Below, piece after piece: positions 49,153 to 59,135 of a stretch of DNA of 59,268 bases. Source of the stretch: Pseudomonas sp. S37 (GTDB taxonomy: Bacteria > Pseudomonadota > Gammaproteobacteria > Pseudomonadales > Pseudomonadaceae); NCBI RefSeq assembly GCF_016658545.1, contig NZ_JACVZC010000025.1, forward strand, positions 1-59,268. The letters are read 5' to 3'. The translations under genes were made by a program, and so were the position numbers. Under the pieces are notes generated by a model. The model ran no database searches. It worked only from the letters and a program-made list of their open reading frames with translations, and was not told where the DNA came from. Every line of letters starts with the position of its first letter. The stretch's first letter is position 1.

Positions 49153-49227
49153 GCTGTGTACCTCATGCTCATGAGTGTAGGAAAACCGCCCACGGAGGTT
49201 GGGCTTGTGCACACGTTAGGCAAATAA

Positions 49228-49247
49228 ATTAGAAACCTCACCCTAAG
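49228..49247. promoter_or_regulatory. Candidate PhaD operator upstream of phaI
   Basis: ATTAGA (49228-49233), eight bases, CCTAAG (49242-49247): inner TTAG/CTAA arms are symmetrical and the spacing equals that of the phaC1 site. It also lies 84 bp before the divergent large gene. Confidence 0.65.
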
Positions 49248-49331
49248 GTCGTACCTGTCCCAAACATGTACCGCAGCCATCCTTGCCTTGGGTACTAGCG
49301 TCGCAGGCTTCACTTCACAGAGTTCGACGCC

Positions 49332-52300
49332 ATGACCGCTGTTGCAACACCACCCAGGCAAACGTTCAGGCAAAGGGTGTCAGCCTGCTTCGCCAACCGC
49401 CCAGGCCTGCGCGATGTCTTGTCGCATGAGGGCTTCCAGGCGCTCGCCGATCGCTACCCATGGATACGCAGCAACCATCCACAGATAACTTCGCTGGATG
49501 CTTTCTTCATCCTGCCCGCTGCCTCAGGTACGAACCAGCGCCTATTGCTGGACGAGCTGCTGGGGTACTTCATTACCCGCGCCCCCGTGCAACTGAGCGC
49601 GTCGGACCGTTTGAGCATCAATCCTCCAGACGTTTTCCACATTCAGGCGCAGGGCATGGACAGCCGCACACAACCCGAAATCACTGCAGACCTGAGCAAG
49701 CTCAACAGCGACTTCGATGCAGTACTCGCCACGCTGGTGGAGGCCTACCAGCAAGCACAGATCGGTTTCTGGAACGGGCAGGACGAGCAGAGCCAGGTCT
49801 CGCGCATGCTGTGGATGGAGCTCACCATCAAGGCCAGCTTGCTCGACAACCTTGCTCGACAAGGCCTGGAAGCAGGTGCAAAGTCGGCACTGTTCGCGTT
49901 GCTCGATGGGGCATCAGAAGGCCTTACTGTCGAAGCGGTAAGCGTCACGCTCGACGCGCCTGGCGGCACTCACACCTTCACCCTGCCCGACCTGCTACTC
50001 AGCGCCGCGCCAGGCGGCGACGCGGGCATATTGCAGTGCAAGCCATGCGGGGCAGTGCGCAAGCATAGCGACCTGCCCAGTTTCGCCGCTGCGCTGCAAA
50101 CCGAGTTGGCGCAGCGCTATCATTTCGAAACCATGTCCTGGGCTCACACCCCGGTAATCGGTCGGCCATTCGCGTTCCAAGCCAGGCAACTGCTCAACGG
50201 CATACTTGACGACATCGCCAGCCTGCGCATTGACGGGGTATTAACCCGCGACGCACTGGAACAGCAGCTACGCCAGGCCAGCGATCCGTCGATGCACTTC
50301 CCCGGCCTGCCCCTGCAAGAGCAGCCCGTAGCGAGCATAAGCCCGCCAGCATGGCTGGCCAACGCCAGTGCCGAAGAGCGTTATGCCTACCATGACGCCC
50401 TGCTCGACCTGGCGGTGAGCCAAGGCCAATCGAAGGGTGCCACTTCGCTGGGGGACATTGAGGATATCCACCGCTACACCGCACGCCGGCTACAAGAGCA
50501 GCTGCAGGCGAGCCACCCAGACAAGACCGCACACGATCCAGACCAGGTGTTCATCCGTATTTCCCAGAGCATCGTCGGTAGCGGTACGCAGGGGCAATCC
50601 CTGTTTCTGCGCAGGCAGAGCCTGACTGATCTGGCGATTTCCCGCGTGCGCCCAGAGGCCGGTGAAGTGATGACAGGGGTCAGCATCGGGGAAGGCGACC
50701 CTACGGACGAATGGTTGAGCATCCAGCAGGTCAGGGACCTGATTCATCAGGTCGATATCGGCGGCCAATACCCCGGCTACTTGCAAGACAAGGTGAAAAG
50801 CGAACCACGCAGAGCCGAACGGATCCGCCAGCATGCCAGGGAGTGGCGTCATACCCTTCGCTTCAGCACGCTCAAGGCGAAGATCGAGAAACACCTCGGC
50901 GAGCCTGCGAGCCAGGCCCTGCTGGACTTCTGCAAGGGCTCTGGCAGTGCCACTGGAGACGTTCGCATCGCCCCTCTGGCCTTCCACTGCGCACCCGGTG
51001 CTTCGGCAAGTGATATCGCTCATGGGATGTTCATCATCGAAATCCCGGCCTGCCGCACGTGGGCGTTGTACCGCCCCTTCTACGCCGACCAGGCAATACA
51101 GGCGTTTGCGACGCTCGAGACGCTGATGGCCGCTATCCGCACCAAGGGAGAATTGCAGGAAAGCATCCTGGCCTGGCTCGACGACGAGGCTCGCCCGGTT
51201 TATGAAAACGATGGTTTCAACCACCCGCACCTGCACCCGAACCTCTCCAGTCTGTTGCATTTGATCAGTACCGACGGTGAGCTGGTGGATGCGCTCCTGC
51301 AACGCCTGAGGCGCCCTGTCGAAGCTTCGTTCCAGGCATGGACAGAGGACCTGGACACTCAGCTGTTCGACGCCAGGATAAATGCCATGCTGCTGGCCGC
51401 CAGCAGCACCAGTGTTTCCAACGCCCAGGAAAAGAGGGCATTGGTGAAAGAAGCCGTGTGGGCGTTGTTCAATACCGCGACCCAGTTCTGGCAGGGCCCG
51501 CTGGCCAGCCTGGTCTGGCTGGTACTGGCGCTGTCTGCGGCCAGGCAAGACGTGCAAGCGCTGCTGGATGGTCGCGGTGACAACAGGATTGTCGCGTTGA
51601 CTGACCTGCTGACCAATCTGGCCTTGCTCCTCGCCCACCGCAGCGCACCGACAGTGGTCAACGATGTGTCGCCCGCTACCCTGCGCTTTTGCGGCTCCGT
51701 GCAAAAAGGTGAATTTGCAGCACGGGAACTCGCGCAGCCGGAAGTGAAGGCTTGGGAAAGCCCTGTCGAAACGCCGCGATCCGCTTCTGTTCGTGTGCAC
51801 AGCTGGCATGACGAGCAGCGCCTCGGCAACCTGTCGGTGCAACAGCGCCAGGCGCTGGGCCAGTTGCAGGCCAAGGTGTCTCTCGAGGGGCAGCTACCCC
51901 TCGCCGAAGGCCGCTTGCGGGGACTGTTCCAGGTCGCCGGGCGTTATTACGTCAAGCTGGGGGATGGCGTCTACGAGACTACGGAGTCGTGGAATGGCAT
52001 ACAGATCATCGGCCCCGAGCAGAGCAGCAGCGAATGGGTCTCCCACTGGGGTGGCGCCACAGACGACTACCACATCGTGGGTCGTGAACGCCGAAAAGGG
52101 CCATGGTTGGCTCGGTGGAACGGTAATTGGGCGCTGAACTTGAACCTTGCCGGTGGCATGCCCAGAAGCAGGGCAACCATGAAGGCTGAAAACCTTGAGC
52201 GCTTCAATGCATTGAAAACGCACACCGAGGCCAATCAAAAAGCGCTGAACGGCCTGACAGTACTGCTGGAGCGTAACCGCCTGCAGCTTCAGGCTTATGA

Positions 52301-54080
52301 CGACCTTGCCCTCGATTACAGTACGGCTCTTGACGCGCTACCAGCGCAGGAGCGCGCCTCGCCGCCGCAAGCCCTGCAACACCAGAAGCAGACGCTGAAA
52401 GCCGAGCGCACGAAGCACTTGCCGGAGCTCCGGGCATCCGCGCTGTATCTGGAACGGCAAAGTACGCTGCTGTATGCAAACATCGAAGCATTCAAGGAAA
52501 TGAGCGAGCCGAGGTTCAGCCGGCTCGACCCCGCTGGCCAGAGTCAAAGCCGATACGGCAGTTGGTTCGATGCAGCCATCGACAACGACATGCTGCTATG
52601 CCGCCGGCTGCTGGAACAGGTCGACCACCAGGCACTTGCTGCCCAGGCCACAGGACTGCAACGCTTTCCAGAAACGGCCGAGCAGATCGGGCAATACACC
52701 GCTTACCGCGATCTGGTACGCGACTCTTGCCAAGCCACCCGGCGCCTGCTGGTGGTCAGCGAGCGGCTCGACCTGAGACTACCGGAGGTACTGCAGGACC
52801 CCACTGCCGACTTCGCCAACAAAATCACCAAACTGAACGAACACACCCGACGCAGAACCTACTCGACGCTGGTGGTGCGGGCCCAACTGCTGAGTGACCT
52901 GGCTTACCTGGCCGTGGACAAGTCCCAGCTCACCGCGGACACCGCCGAGTACCTGCTTACAATGCGCGCCCCCCTCAGCGATGCCGAATTGAGCCGCACG
53001 ATATGGAGCCACGACGGCCTGGCAACCACAGACGCAACAACCCAGGTCAAAGCCGAGTTGCTTGAAGACATTCTTCAGAAATACTGTTCCGTGCGGGATC
53101 GGGCCCGCTACATGCAAACGTTGGATGACCCAGCACTGGTTACCAGCGTGCTGGATGAGTACACAAGCCAGTTGGAGACGATGGTCCAGACTACGGAACA
53201 GCAACTTGGCGCAACCTTGGCCACGCTCGACAGCGGCATCAACCTGCCACCACCAGCGCCTGCCCATCGTCTTGCACCGGCCAGACGCAAGGTCATCCGC
53301 ATTGCCCGGGGGCGGCCGCAACTGGTGGAAGTCGATTCAAGTGGCAATCAGGCGATCCAACGCAGTGCGTTCAGCCTTGAACCTGCTCGGCGTTTTTTGC
53401 AACGCAACGGTGAGTGGTATGAGGAGCCTGTCAAAGGGCTGCCCACTCCGCCTGGCAGAAAACACTTGCGCAAACGTGCCAACCGCCTGCTAGCGGAAGT
53501 GGAAGGTAAAATTACCTTCGCCGCGCGTTTCGCCAATGAACCCAACAGCCTTGCCGACTTCCTGGAATGGCCGATAGATGACCTGCGCGAAGTCTGGCAA
53601 CGGCTGGGTGAGCAGAGCAACCCCCTGGACGGCGAGCTGATAGATCGCCTGCAGGCAGCTGCAGATCGCGTCGCCCAGGAAAGAGGCCGACTGCTCACCG
53701 ACGCGTACCTCAATTCCCGTCACCCGGGCAGCAGGGCTTTGCGTTTTCTCGCCGAACAGCACCGCATCAGGATCAGGCAGACAGTGATTCGCCGGCAGCT
53801 ACGCCACGCCAATGACTTCCTCGACGTCTACGAGATTCGCGATGTCCAGGCCCCTCAACGGATACTGTGGGAGGCACACTTCCATTATCCCGGGCTCGAA
53901 ACGGCTGGCCACGACTTCGTCAAAGGCCACCTCAAATTCTGGGATGCCGGCGTGAGGGGCCGGGACGCCATGCTCGAACAAGCCGCGAACGCACGGGAAC
54001 GCCTTGCCATCTATCGTGGTGACCTACGCCTGGAGCAGGTGATCGGTATCATTCCTTTCCCGGCCGACCCACCAGGCTAG
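49332..54080 (+). CDS. Very large DUF6543-like ('dermonecrotic toxin domain') protein, 1582 residues
   Basis: I recognise the general pattern of the giant Pseudomonas DUF6543 proteins, not a named member. N-terminal LDAFFILPAASGTNQRLLLDELLGYF, a hydrophobic helix near residues 717-735 (GPLASLVWLVLALSAA), a long coiled coil (about 950-1056) and the C-terminal block RRQLRHANDFLDVYEIRD...ILWEAHFHYPGLE fit that group. No signal peptide, leucine-rich repeats or cysteine ligase motif were seen. Base composition is less GC-biased than in its neighbours, suggesting acquisition. The ATG has only a weak AGAG upstream. It stands alone between phaI and a PHA-system gene. A secreted effector role is possible but unproven. 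Confidence 0.8.
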   Translation: MTAVATPPRQTFRQRVSACFANRPGLRDVLSHEGFQALADRYPWIRSNHPQITSLDAFFILPAASGTNQRLLLDELLGYFITRAPVQLSASDRLSINPPDVFHIQAQGMDSRTQPEITADLSKLNSDFDAVLATLVEAYQQAQIGFWNGQDEQSQVSRMLWMELTIKASLLDNLARQGLEAGAKSALFALLDGASEGLTVEAVSVTLDAPGGTHTFTLPDLLLSAAPGGDAGILQCKPCGAVRKHSDLPSFAAALQTELAQRYHFETMSWAHTPVIGRPFAFQARQLLNGILDDIASLRIDGVLTRDALEQQLRQASDPSMHFPGLPLQEQPVASISPPAWLANASAEERYAYHDALLDLAVSQGQSKGATSLGDIEDIHRYTARRLQEQLQASHPDKTAHDPDQVFIRISQSIVGSGTQGQSLFLRRQSLTDLAISRVRPEAGEVMTGVSIGEGDPTDEWLSIQQVRDLIHQVDIGGQYPGYLQDKVKSEPRRAERIRQHAREWRHTLRFSTLKAKIEKHLGEPASQALLDFCKGSGSATGDVRIAPLAFHCAPGASASDIAHGMFIIEIPACRTWALYRPFYADQAIQAFATLETLMAAIRTKGELQESILAWLDDEARPVYENDGFNHPHLHPNLSSLLHLISTDGELVDALLQRLRRPVEASFQAWTEDLDTQLFDARINAMLLAASSTSVSNAQEKRALVKEAVWALFNTATQFWQGPLASLVWLVLALSAARQDVQALLDGRGDNRIVALTDLLTNLALLLAHRSAPTVVNDVSPATLRFCGSVQKGEFAARELAQPEVKAWESPVETPRSASVRVHSWHDEQRLGNLSVQQRQALGQLQAKVSLEGQLPLAEGRLRGLFQVAGRYYVKLGDGVYETTESWNGIQIIGPEQSSSEWVSHWGGATDDYHIVGRERRKGPWLARWNGNWALNLNLAGGMPRSRATMKAENLERFNALKTHTEANQKALNGLTVLLERNRLQLQAYDDLALDYSTALDALPAQERASPPQALQHQKQTLKAERTKHLPELRASALYLERQSTLLYANIEAFKEMSEPRFSRLDPAGQSQSRYGSWFDAAIDNDMLLCRRLLEQVDHQALAAQATGLQRFPETAEQIGQYTAYRDLVRDSCQATRRLLVVSERLDLRLPEVLQDPTADFANKITKLNEHTRRRTYSTLVVRAQLLSDLAYLAVDKSQLTADTAEYLLTMRAPLSDAELSRTIWSHDGLATTDATTQVKAELLEDILQKYCSVRDRARYMQTLDDPALVTSVLDEYTSQLETMVQTTEQQLGATLATLDSGINLPPPAPAHRLAPARRKVIRIARGRPQLVEVDSSGNQAIQRSAFSLEPARRFLQRNGEWYEEPVKGLPTPPGRKHLRKRANRLLAEVEGKITFAARFANEPNSLADFLEWPIDDLREVWQRLGEQSNPLDGELIDRLQAAADRVAQERGRLLTDAYLNSRHPGSRALRFLAEQHRIRIRQTVIRRQLRHANDFLDVYEIRDVQAPQRILWEAHFHYPGLETAGHDFVKGHLKFWDAGVRGRDAMLEQAANARERLAIYRGDLRLEQVIGIIPFPADPPG

Positions 54081-54089
54081 CCGCCCGGC

Positions 54090-54365
54090 TCAGGCCAGGG
54101 CCTTGTCCAGCGCCCGCTCGATCTCGCCCTTGATGGTGCCACTCATCATCGACAGCATCATGCCAAGCTTGAGCTCCACGCGGATGCTGTCGTCGCCAAT
54201 GTGCACGCTGCCGTTTGCGCCGCTGCGGGCCACATCGACCCGGTCACCGTTCCAGGTGGCCTTGAGGTCGTACTCGCGGCTGAGCTTGTCGACCAGCGCT
54301 TCGGCCTTGGCACGGGCGGCCTCGCGGCCGAGGGAGTGTTTGCGTTCAACGCTGATCTGGGTCAT
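54090..54365 (-). CDS. Polyhydroxyalkanoic acid system family protein
   Basis: The 91-residue protein (ISVERKHSLGREAARAKAEA, WNGDRVDVARSGANGSVHIG, VELKLGMMLSMMSGTIKGEI) matches the small family annotated as polyhydroxyalkanoic acid system protein, found near pha genes and of unknown mechanism. The start at 54365 is chosen over an upstream frame. It is convergent with the giant gene (9-bp gap) and divergent from ubiE. Confidence 0.88.
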   Translation of the reverse strand: MTQISVERKHSLGREAARAKAEALVDKLSREYDLKATWNGDRVDVARSGANGSVHIGDDSIRVELKLGMMLSMMSGTIKGEIERALDKALA

Positions 54366-54433
54366 GCGGGCGTTCCTGAAGATGTAGACATAATCTGCAT
54401 TATGCCCGCCCCTGCCCACTGGCACACCCCGCC

Positions 54434-54462
54434 AAGACAAATCCGCCCGTTCGCCCTAGAAT
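54434..54462 (+). promoter_or_regulatory. Sigma-70-like promoter for ubiE
   Basis: AAGACA (54434-54439), 17 bp, TAGAAT (54457-54462). Transcription would start near 54469, about 20 nt before the ubiE ATG. Confidence 0.6.
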
Positions 54463-54489
54463 GGCGGTAATTTTTTTCGGTGAAGCGAT

Positions 54490-55260
54490 ATGAACGACCA
54501 GCGCAAAGGCGAACACGCCGAACCCACCACCCATTTCGGCTACCAGGATGTGCCTGAAAGCCAAAAGGCGAAGAAAGTCGCCGAAGTGTTCCACTCGGTG
54601 GCCGCCAAGTACGACCTGATGAACGACGTGCTGTCCGGCGGCATGCACCGCCTGTGGAAGCGCTTTACCATCGAGCTGTCGGGCGTGCGCAGCGGCAACC
54701 GCGTGCTGGACATCGCCGGCGGTACCGGCGACCTGGCGGCCAAGTTCTCGCGCCTCGTAGGCCCGACCGGGCAGGTGGTGCTGGCCGATATCAACGAATC
54801 GATGCTCAAGGTTGGCCGTGACCGCCTGCTCGACCGTGGCGTGGCCGGCAACATCGAGTTCGTCCAGGCCGACGCCGAGAAGCTGCCGTTCCCGGACAAC
54901 CACTTCGACTGCGTGACCATTGCCTTTGGCCTGCGCAACGTCACCCACAAGGACGCCGCCATCCGCTCGATGCTGCGTGTGCTGAAGCCTGGTGGCCGCC
55001 TGTTGATCCTGGAGTTCTCCAAGCCGACCAACAAGCTGATGTCCAAGGCCTACGACGCCTACTCGTTCGCCTTCATGCCACTGGCCGGCAAGCTGATCAC
55101 CAATGACTCCGAAAGCTACCGTTACCTCGCCGAGTCGATCCGCATGCACCCCGACCAGGAAACCCTGAAGAGCATGATGGTCGAGGCCGGCTTCGACCGC
55201 GTCACCTACCACAACATGACCAGCGGTATCGTTGCCGTACACCGCGGTATCAAGCCCTGA
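54490..55260 (+). CDS. ubiE: Ubiquinone/menaquinone methyltransferase UbiE
   Basis: UbiE does the C-methylation in ubiquinone synthesis with SAM. The 256-residue protein has [23 protein letters not shown] loop [22 protein letters not shown] and [10 protein letters not shown]. Its stop TGA shares a base with the ubiJ ATG. Confidence 0.97.
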   Translation: MNDQRKGEHAEPTTHFGYQDVPESQKAKKVAEVFHSVAAKYDLMNDVLSGGMHRLWKRFTIELSGVRSGNRVLDIAGGTGDLAAKFSRLVGPTGQVVLADINESMLKVGRDRLLDRGVAGNIEFVQADAEKLPFPDNHFDCVTIAFGLRNVTHKDAAIRSMLRVLKPGGRLLILEFSKPTNKLMSKAYDAYSFAFMPLAGKLITNDSESYRYLAESIRMHPDQETLKSMMVEAGFDRVTYHNMTSGIVAVHRGIKP

Positions 55261-55883
55261 TGTTGCTGGCCGGGCTGCTCGCCAGCGTCGAACATGGCCT
55301 GAACCGCGTCTTGCGCATGGACAGCACGGCCCTGCCGCGGCTGGCCGCGCTGGAAGGCAAGGTCATCGAGATCGACTGCCGCCAACCGGCCCTGCAGGTG
55401 TTCATCCTGCCCGATGAAGACGGCCTGATGCTCGCCGCCCACTGGGAGGGCGAGGTCGATTGCAGCCTGCGCGCCCCGGCCGGCAGCCTGGCGCATCTGG
55501 CCCTGGCCAGGGACAAGACCGCCGTGCTGCACAGCCCGCAGGTCGAACTGCATGGCGACAGTGCCGTGCTGCTCGACCTGTTCGGCGTGCTGCAGGACCT
55601 GGAGCTGGACTGGGAGCACGAACTGCAACGCTGGCTCGGCCCGGTCGCCACAGCCATGCTCGCCGGGCACATTCGCCTGCGTGCACGCTGGACCCGCCAA
55701 GGCCTGGCGCGCTTCAGCCAGAACCTGTCCGAATACCTGGCCGAAGAGTCCCGCACCCTGGTCGGCAAGCGCGAAGCCGAAGCCGCCTTCAGCGAACTCG
55801 ATGCCCTCAAGCTCGACACCGAACGCCTCGAGGCGCGCCTCAAGCGCCTTTCCCGATCCCTTGATACCAGCGATAACGCATGA
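55260..55883 (+). CDS. ubiJ: Ubiquinone biosynthesis accessory factor UbiJ
   Basis: The 207-residue protein has an SCP2-like lipid-binding domain (about 1-130) and a C-terminal helix. UbiJ holds ubiquinone intermediates for the Ubi complex. It lies between ubiE and ubiB with overlaps at both ends (ATGA types), confirming one operon. Confidence 0.93.
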   Translation: MLLAGLLASVEHGLNRVLRMDSTALPRLAALEGKVIEIDCRQPALQVFILPDEDGLMLAAHWEGEVDCSLRAPAGSLAHLALARDKTAVLHSPQVELHGDSAVLLDLFGVLQDLELDWEHELQRWLGPVATAMLAGHIRLRARWTRQGLARFSQNLSEYLAEESRTLVGKREAEAAFSELDALKLDTERLEARLKRLSRSLDTSDNA

Positions 55884-57502
55884 AGCTGCTCGCCGTCCGC
55901 CGTCTTTTTCGCATCCAGCGTGTGGTGATCCGCTACCGTCTCGATGACCTGCTGTTCGAACAGCCGCTGCTGCCCTGGTGGCTGGCCAGCCTGCGCCTGC
56001 TGATGCCGTGGCGCTGGCTGCCGCGCAAGCCCAGCGAACTGAGCCGCGGCGCGCGCCTGCGCCTGGCATTGCAAGACCTGGGGCCGATCTTCATCAAGTT
56101 CGGCCAGTTGCTGTCCACCCGCCGCGACCTGCTGCCCACCGACATCGCCGACGAACTGATGTTGCTGCAGGACCGTGTGCCACCGTTCGACCCGAAACAC
56201 GCCGTGGCGTTGATCGAGGCGCAACTCGGCGCCAAGGTTGGCGAGGTGTTCAGCCGCTTCGACGTCGAGCCACTGGCCTCAGCCTCGGTGGCCCAGGTAC
56301 ATGCCGCCCGCCTGAAAACCGGCGAAGAAGTGGTGGTAAAAGTGGTACGCCCGGGCCTGAAGCCGGTCATCGCCCAGGACCTGGCCTGGCTGTTCCTGAT
56401 TGCCAAGGCCGCCGAACGCGCCTCGGCCGATGCCCGCCGCCTGCACCCGGTGGAAATCGTCGGCGACTACGAAAAGACCATCTACGACGAGCTGGACCTG
56501 CTGCGCGAAGCAGCCAACGCCAGCCAGTTGCGGCGCAACTTCGAAGGCTCCGAGTTGATGTACGTACCCCAGGTATACTGGGACCTGTGCCGCCCCAAGG
56601 TGCTGGTGATGGAGCGCATCTACGGCGTGCCGGTGACCGACATGGCCACCCTGGCCGACCAGCGCACCGACATGAAGCTGCTGGCCGAGCGTGGCGTGGA
56701 GGTGTTTTTCACCCAAGTGTTCCGCGACAGCTTCTTCCATGCCGACATGCACCCGGGCAACATCTTCGTCAGCACGGTCAAACCGTGGAGCCCACAGTAC
56801 ATCGCCATCGACTGCGGGATCGTCGGCAGCCTCACCGCCGAGGACCAGGACTACCTGGCACGCAACCTGATTGCCTTCTTCAAGCGTGACTACCGCCGCG
56901 TCGCCCAGTTGCACATCGACTCGGGCTGGGTGCCGGCGCACACCAAGGTCAACGAATTCGAAGCGGCGATCCGCACTGTGTGCGAGCCGATCTTCGAAAA
57001 ACCGTTAAAGGATATTTCCTTCGGCCAGGTGCTGATGCGCCTGTTCCAGACCGCGCGGCGCTTCAACATGGAAGTGCAGCCACAGCTGGTGCTGCTGCAG
57101 AAGACCCTGCTCAACATCGAAGGCCTGGGCCGCCAGCTGTACCCCGACCTGGACCTGTGGAGCACCGCCAAGCCGTTTCTGGAGCGCTGGATGCGCGAGC
57201 GCTACAGCCCCAAGGCCATGTTCGGCAACCTGCACAGCCAGGTGGAGCAACTGCCACACCTGGCCGGCATGACCCGCGACCTGCTCGAACGCCTGTCACA
57301 ACCACACCTGCACGACCCGCAACTGCCGGAGCGCCGCCGCCAGGGCGACCGCTGGGCGCTGCGCCTGCTGGGTGCCGGCCTGCTCGGCGGTGGCGCGGTA
57401 CTGGCCGCTGGCGCTGCCGAGGCCGCCAGCCTGGCCGCCCCGGCCGCCTGGCCGGCGTGGTTGATGCTGGCCGCAGGCCTGTACCTGATCGTACGCCAAT
57501 AG
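55880..57502 (+). CDS. ubiB: UbiB, atypical ABC1/ADCK kinase-like protein
   Basis: The 540-residue protein has [16 protein letters not shown], the Ala-rich loop [15 protein letters not shown], catalytic-region Lys (VVVKVVRPG), [11 protein letters not shown] and AIDCGIVG. Two hydrophobic helices at the C-terminus (about 485-538) anchor it in the inner membrane. It is an ATPase needed for ubiquinone synthesis. Confidence 0.97.
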   Translation: MKLLAVRRLFRIQRVVIRYRLDDLLFEQPLLPWWLASLRLLMPWRWLPRKPSELSRGARLRLALQDLGPIFIKFGQLLSTRRDLLPTDIADELMLLQDRVPPFDPKHAVALIEAQLGAKVGEVFSRFDVEPLASASVAQVHAARLKTGEEVVVKVVRPGLKPVIAQDLAWLFLIAKAAERASADARRLHPVEIVGDYEKTIYDELDLLREAANASQLRRNFEGSELMYVPQVYWDLCRPKVLVMERIYGVPVTDMATLADQRTDMKLLAERGVEVFFTQVFRDSFFHADMHPGNIFVSTVKPWSPQYIAIDCGIVGSLTAEDQDYLARNLIAFFKRDYRRVAQLHIDSGWVPAHTKVNEFEAAIRTVCEPIFEKPLKDISFGQVLMRLFQTARRFNMEVQPQLVLLQKTLLNIEGLGRQLYPDLDLWSTAKPFLERWMRERYSPKAMFGNLHSQVEQLPHLAGMTRDLLERLSQPHLHDPQLPERRRQGDRWALRLLGAGLLGGGAVLAAGAAEAASLAAPAAWPAWLMLAAGLYLIVRQ

Positions 57503-57574
57503 CCAGCCGCGCCTGTGGCTGGCACACTAGCGTAAATGGCCCGGTACAGGAGCGGGCTTGCTTTGGAGTCGACG

Positions 57575-57967
57575 ATGAAAGACTGGCTGGACGAGATCAA
57601 GTGGAACAGCGATGGCCTGGTACCGGCGATCGCCCAGGACCACAAGACCGGACGCGTGCTGATGATGGCCTGGATGAACCGCGAATCGCTGGCCCTGACT
57701 GCCACCGAGCAACGTGCCATCTACTGGTCGCGTTCGCGTGGCAAGCTGTGGCGTAAAGGCGAAGAATCCGGGCATGTGCAGAAGCTGCATGAACTGCGCC
57801 TGGACTGCGACGCCGACGTGATCATCCTGATGGTCGAGCAACTGGGCCATATCGCCTGCCATACCGGCCGTGAAAGCTGCTTCTACCGCGTCTTTGAAGG
57901 CGGCCAGTGGAAAATCGTCGACCCGGTCCTGAAAGACCCGGATGCCATCTACAGCGCAGGACACTGA
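57575..57967 (+). CDS. hisI: Phosphoribosyl-AMP cyclohydrolase
   Basis: HisI opens the ring of phosphoribosyl-AMP in histidine synthesis, using zinc. The 130-residue protein has [50 protein letters not shown] and [11 protein letters not shown] with zinc/Mg-binding Cys and Asp residues. hisE follows after 1 bp. Confidence 0.97.
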   Translation: MKDWLDEIKWNSDGLVPAIAQDHKTGRVLMMAWMNRESLALTATEQRAIYWSRSRGKLWRKGEESGHVQKLHELRLDCDADVIILMVEQLGHIACHTGRESCFYRVFEGGQWKIVDPVLKDPDAIYSAGH

Positions 57968-57968
57968 C

Positions 57969-58304
57969 ATGAGCGACACCCTCAACCGCCTGGCCGAAGT
58001 GCTTGAACAACGCAAGCAAGCGGCGCCCGACAGCTCCTACGTGGCCAGCCTGTACCACAAGGGCCTGAACAAGATCCTTGAAAAGCTTGGCGAGGAGTCG
58101 GTCGAAACGATCATTGCTGCCAAGGATGCTGCGGTGAGCAAGGATTGCAGCGATGTCATCTACGAAACCGCCGACCTGTGGTTTCATAGCCTGGTGATGC
58201 TCAGCGCGCTGGGCCAGCATCCGCAGGCGGTGCTGGATGAACTGGACCGCCGCTTCGGCTTGTCCGGGCATGATGAGAAGGCTGCACGGCAGCCATCTGC
58301 CTGA
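57969..58304 (+). CDS. hisE: Phosphoribosyl-ATP pyrophosphatase
   Basis: HisE removes pyrophosphate from phosphoribosyl-ATP, the step before HisI. The 111-residue MazG-like helical protein has [21 protein letters not shown] and [13 protein letters not shown] acidic motifs. In this genus hisI and hisE are separate genes, as here. Confidence 0.97.
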   Translation: MSDTLNRLAEVLEQRKQAAPDSSYVASLYHKGLNKILEKLGEESVETIIAAKDAAVSKDCSDVIYETADLWFHSLVMLSALGQHPQAVLDELDRRFGLSGHDEKAARQPSA

Positions 58305-58336
58305 TGTGATTTAAGTGCGCGGTGCCCGTCTCTTTT

Positions 58337-58438
58337 TGTGGGAGCGGGTTCACCCGCGAAGAATGCGACGCGGTGTATGGCACCGGCTACGCCGGTGTTC
58401 GTGGCGGTTCGACGCTTCGATGAACCCGCTCCCACAGG
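58337..58438. repeat. Composite REP with central hairpin and mirrored 15-bp insertion
   Basis: Normal left arm, central TGGCACCGGCTACGCCGGTG, then GGCGGTTCGACGCTTCGATG before AACCCGCTCCCAC: the insertion seen at 45233 but in the right arm. It lies between hisE and tatA. Confidence 0.85.
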
Positions 58439-58490
58439 GACCCGCGTTGCCAGAACAATTCGCTTTACCTGTAATTTTCAGGAGTACGAA

Positions 58491-58763
58491 ATGGGTATCT
58501 TTGACTGGAAACACTGGATCGTCCTGCTTGTGGTCGTGGTCCTGGTGTTCGGCACCAAGAAGCTGAAAAACTTCGGCAGTGACCTGGGCGAGTCGATCAA
58601 GGGCTTTCGCAAGGCCATGAACGAAGAAGAGACCAAACCGGACGAGCAAACCCCGCCGCCAGCACAGCCCGTGCCGCCGGTACAGAACACTGCCCAGCCG
58701 CAGCAAGGCCACACCATCGAGGGCCAGGCCCAGCCGGTCCAAGAGCCACAGCGGAAAGACTGA
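58491..58763 (+). CDS. tatA: Twin-arginine translocase subunit TatA
   Basis: A 90-residue protein: short N-terminal membrane helix ([20 protein letters not shown]), the [20 protein letters not shown] amphipathic helix and a Pro/Gln-rich tail. TatA forms the translocation channel. Start at 58491 has AGGAG upstream. Confidence 0.96.
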   Translation: MGIFDWKHWIVLLVVVVLVFGTKKLKNFGSDLGESIKGFRKAMNEEETKPDEQTPPPAQPVPPVQNTAQPQQGHTIEGQAQPVQEPQRKD

Positions 58764-58766
58764 CCC

Positions 58767-59135
58767 ATGTTCGGCATCAGCTTCAGTGAGCTGCTACTCG
58801 TCGGCCTGGTCGCTCTGCTGGTGCTCGGCCCCGAGCGCCTGCCGGGTGCCGCGCGCACCGCAGGCCTGTGGATCGGCCGGCTCAAGCGCAGCTTCAACAG
58901 CATAAAGATGGAAGTGGAGCGCGAAATCGGCGCCGACGACATCCGCCGCCAGCTGCACAACGAGCACATCCTGCAGATGGAAGAGGAAGCCAAGCGCATC
59001 CTCAACCCGCTGACGCCACCCGCGCAGCCGCCGGTAACCACGGCCAGCGTGCAGCCACCTGCCGGCCTCGAAGCCAAGCCGGTCGAGCCGCCTGCCACCC
59101 CTTCTGAACCGACTCAACCGCCGCGAGCCCCATGA
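58767..59135 (+). CDS. tatB: Twin-arginine translocase subunit TatB
   Basis: The 122-residue protein starts [26 protein letters not shown], the TatB membrane helix with conserved Glu, then an amphipathic helix and a Pro-rich tail. TatB with TatC binds twin-arginine signal peptides. It is 3 bp after tatA. Confidence 0.96.
   Translation: MFGISFSELLLVGLVALLVLGPERLPGAARTAGLWIGRLKRSFNSIKMEVEREIGADDIRRQLHNEHILQMEEEAKRILNPLTPPAQPPVTTASVQPPAGLEAKPVEPPATPSEPTQPPRAP

Noticed and set aside
49153..49331. Insertion-sequence ends or attachment sites around the giant gene
   Set aside because: No terminal inverted repeats, target duplications, integrase or tRNA were visible at either side, so the mode of acquisition, if any, is unknown.
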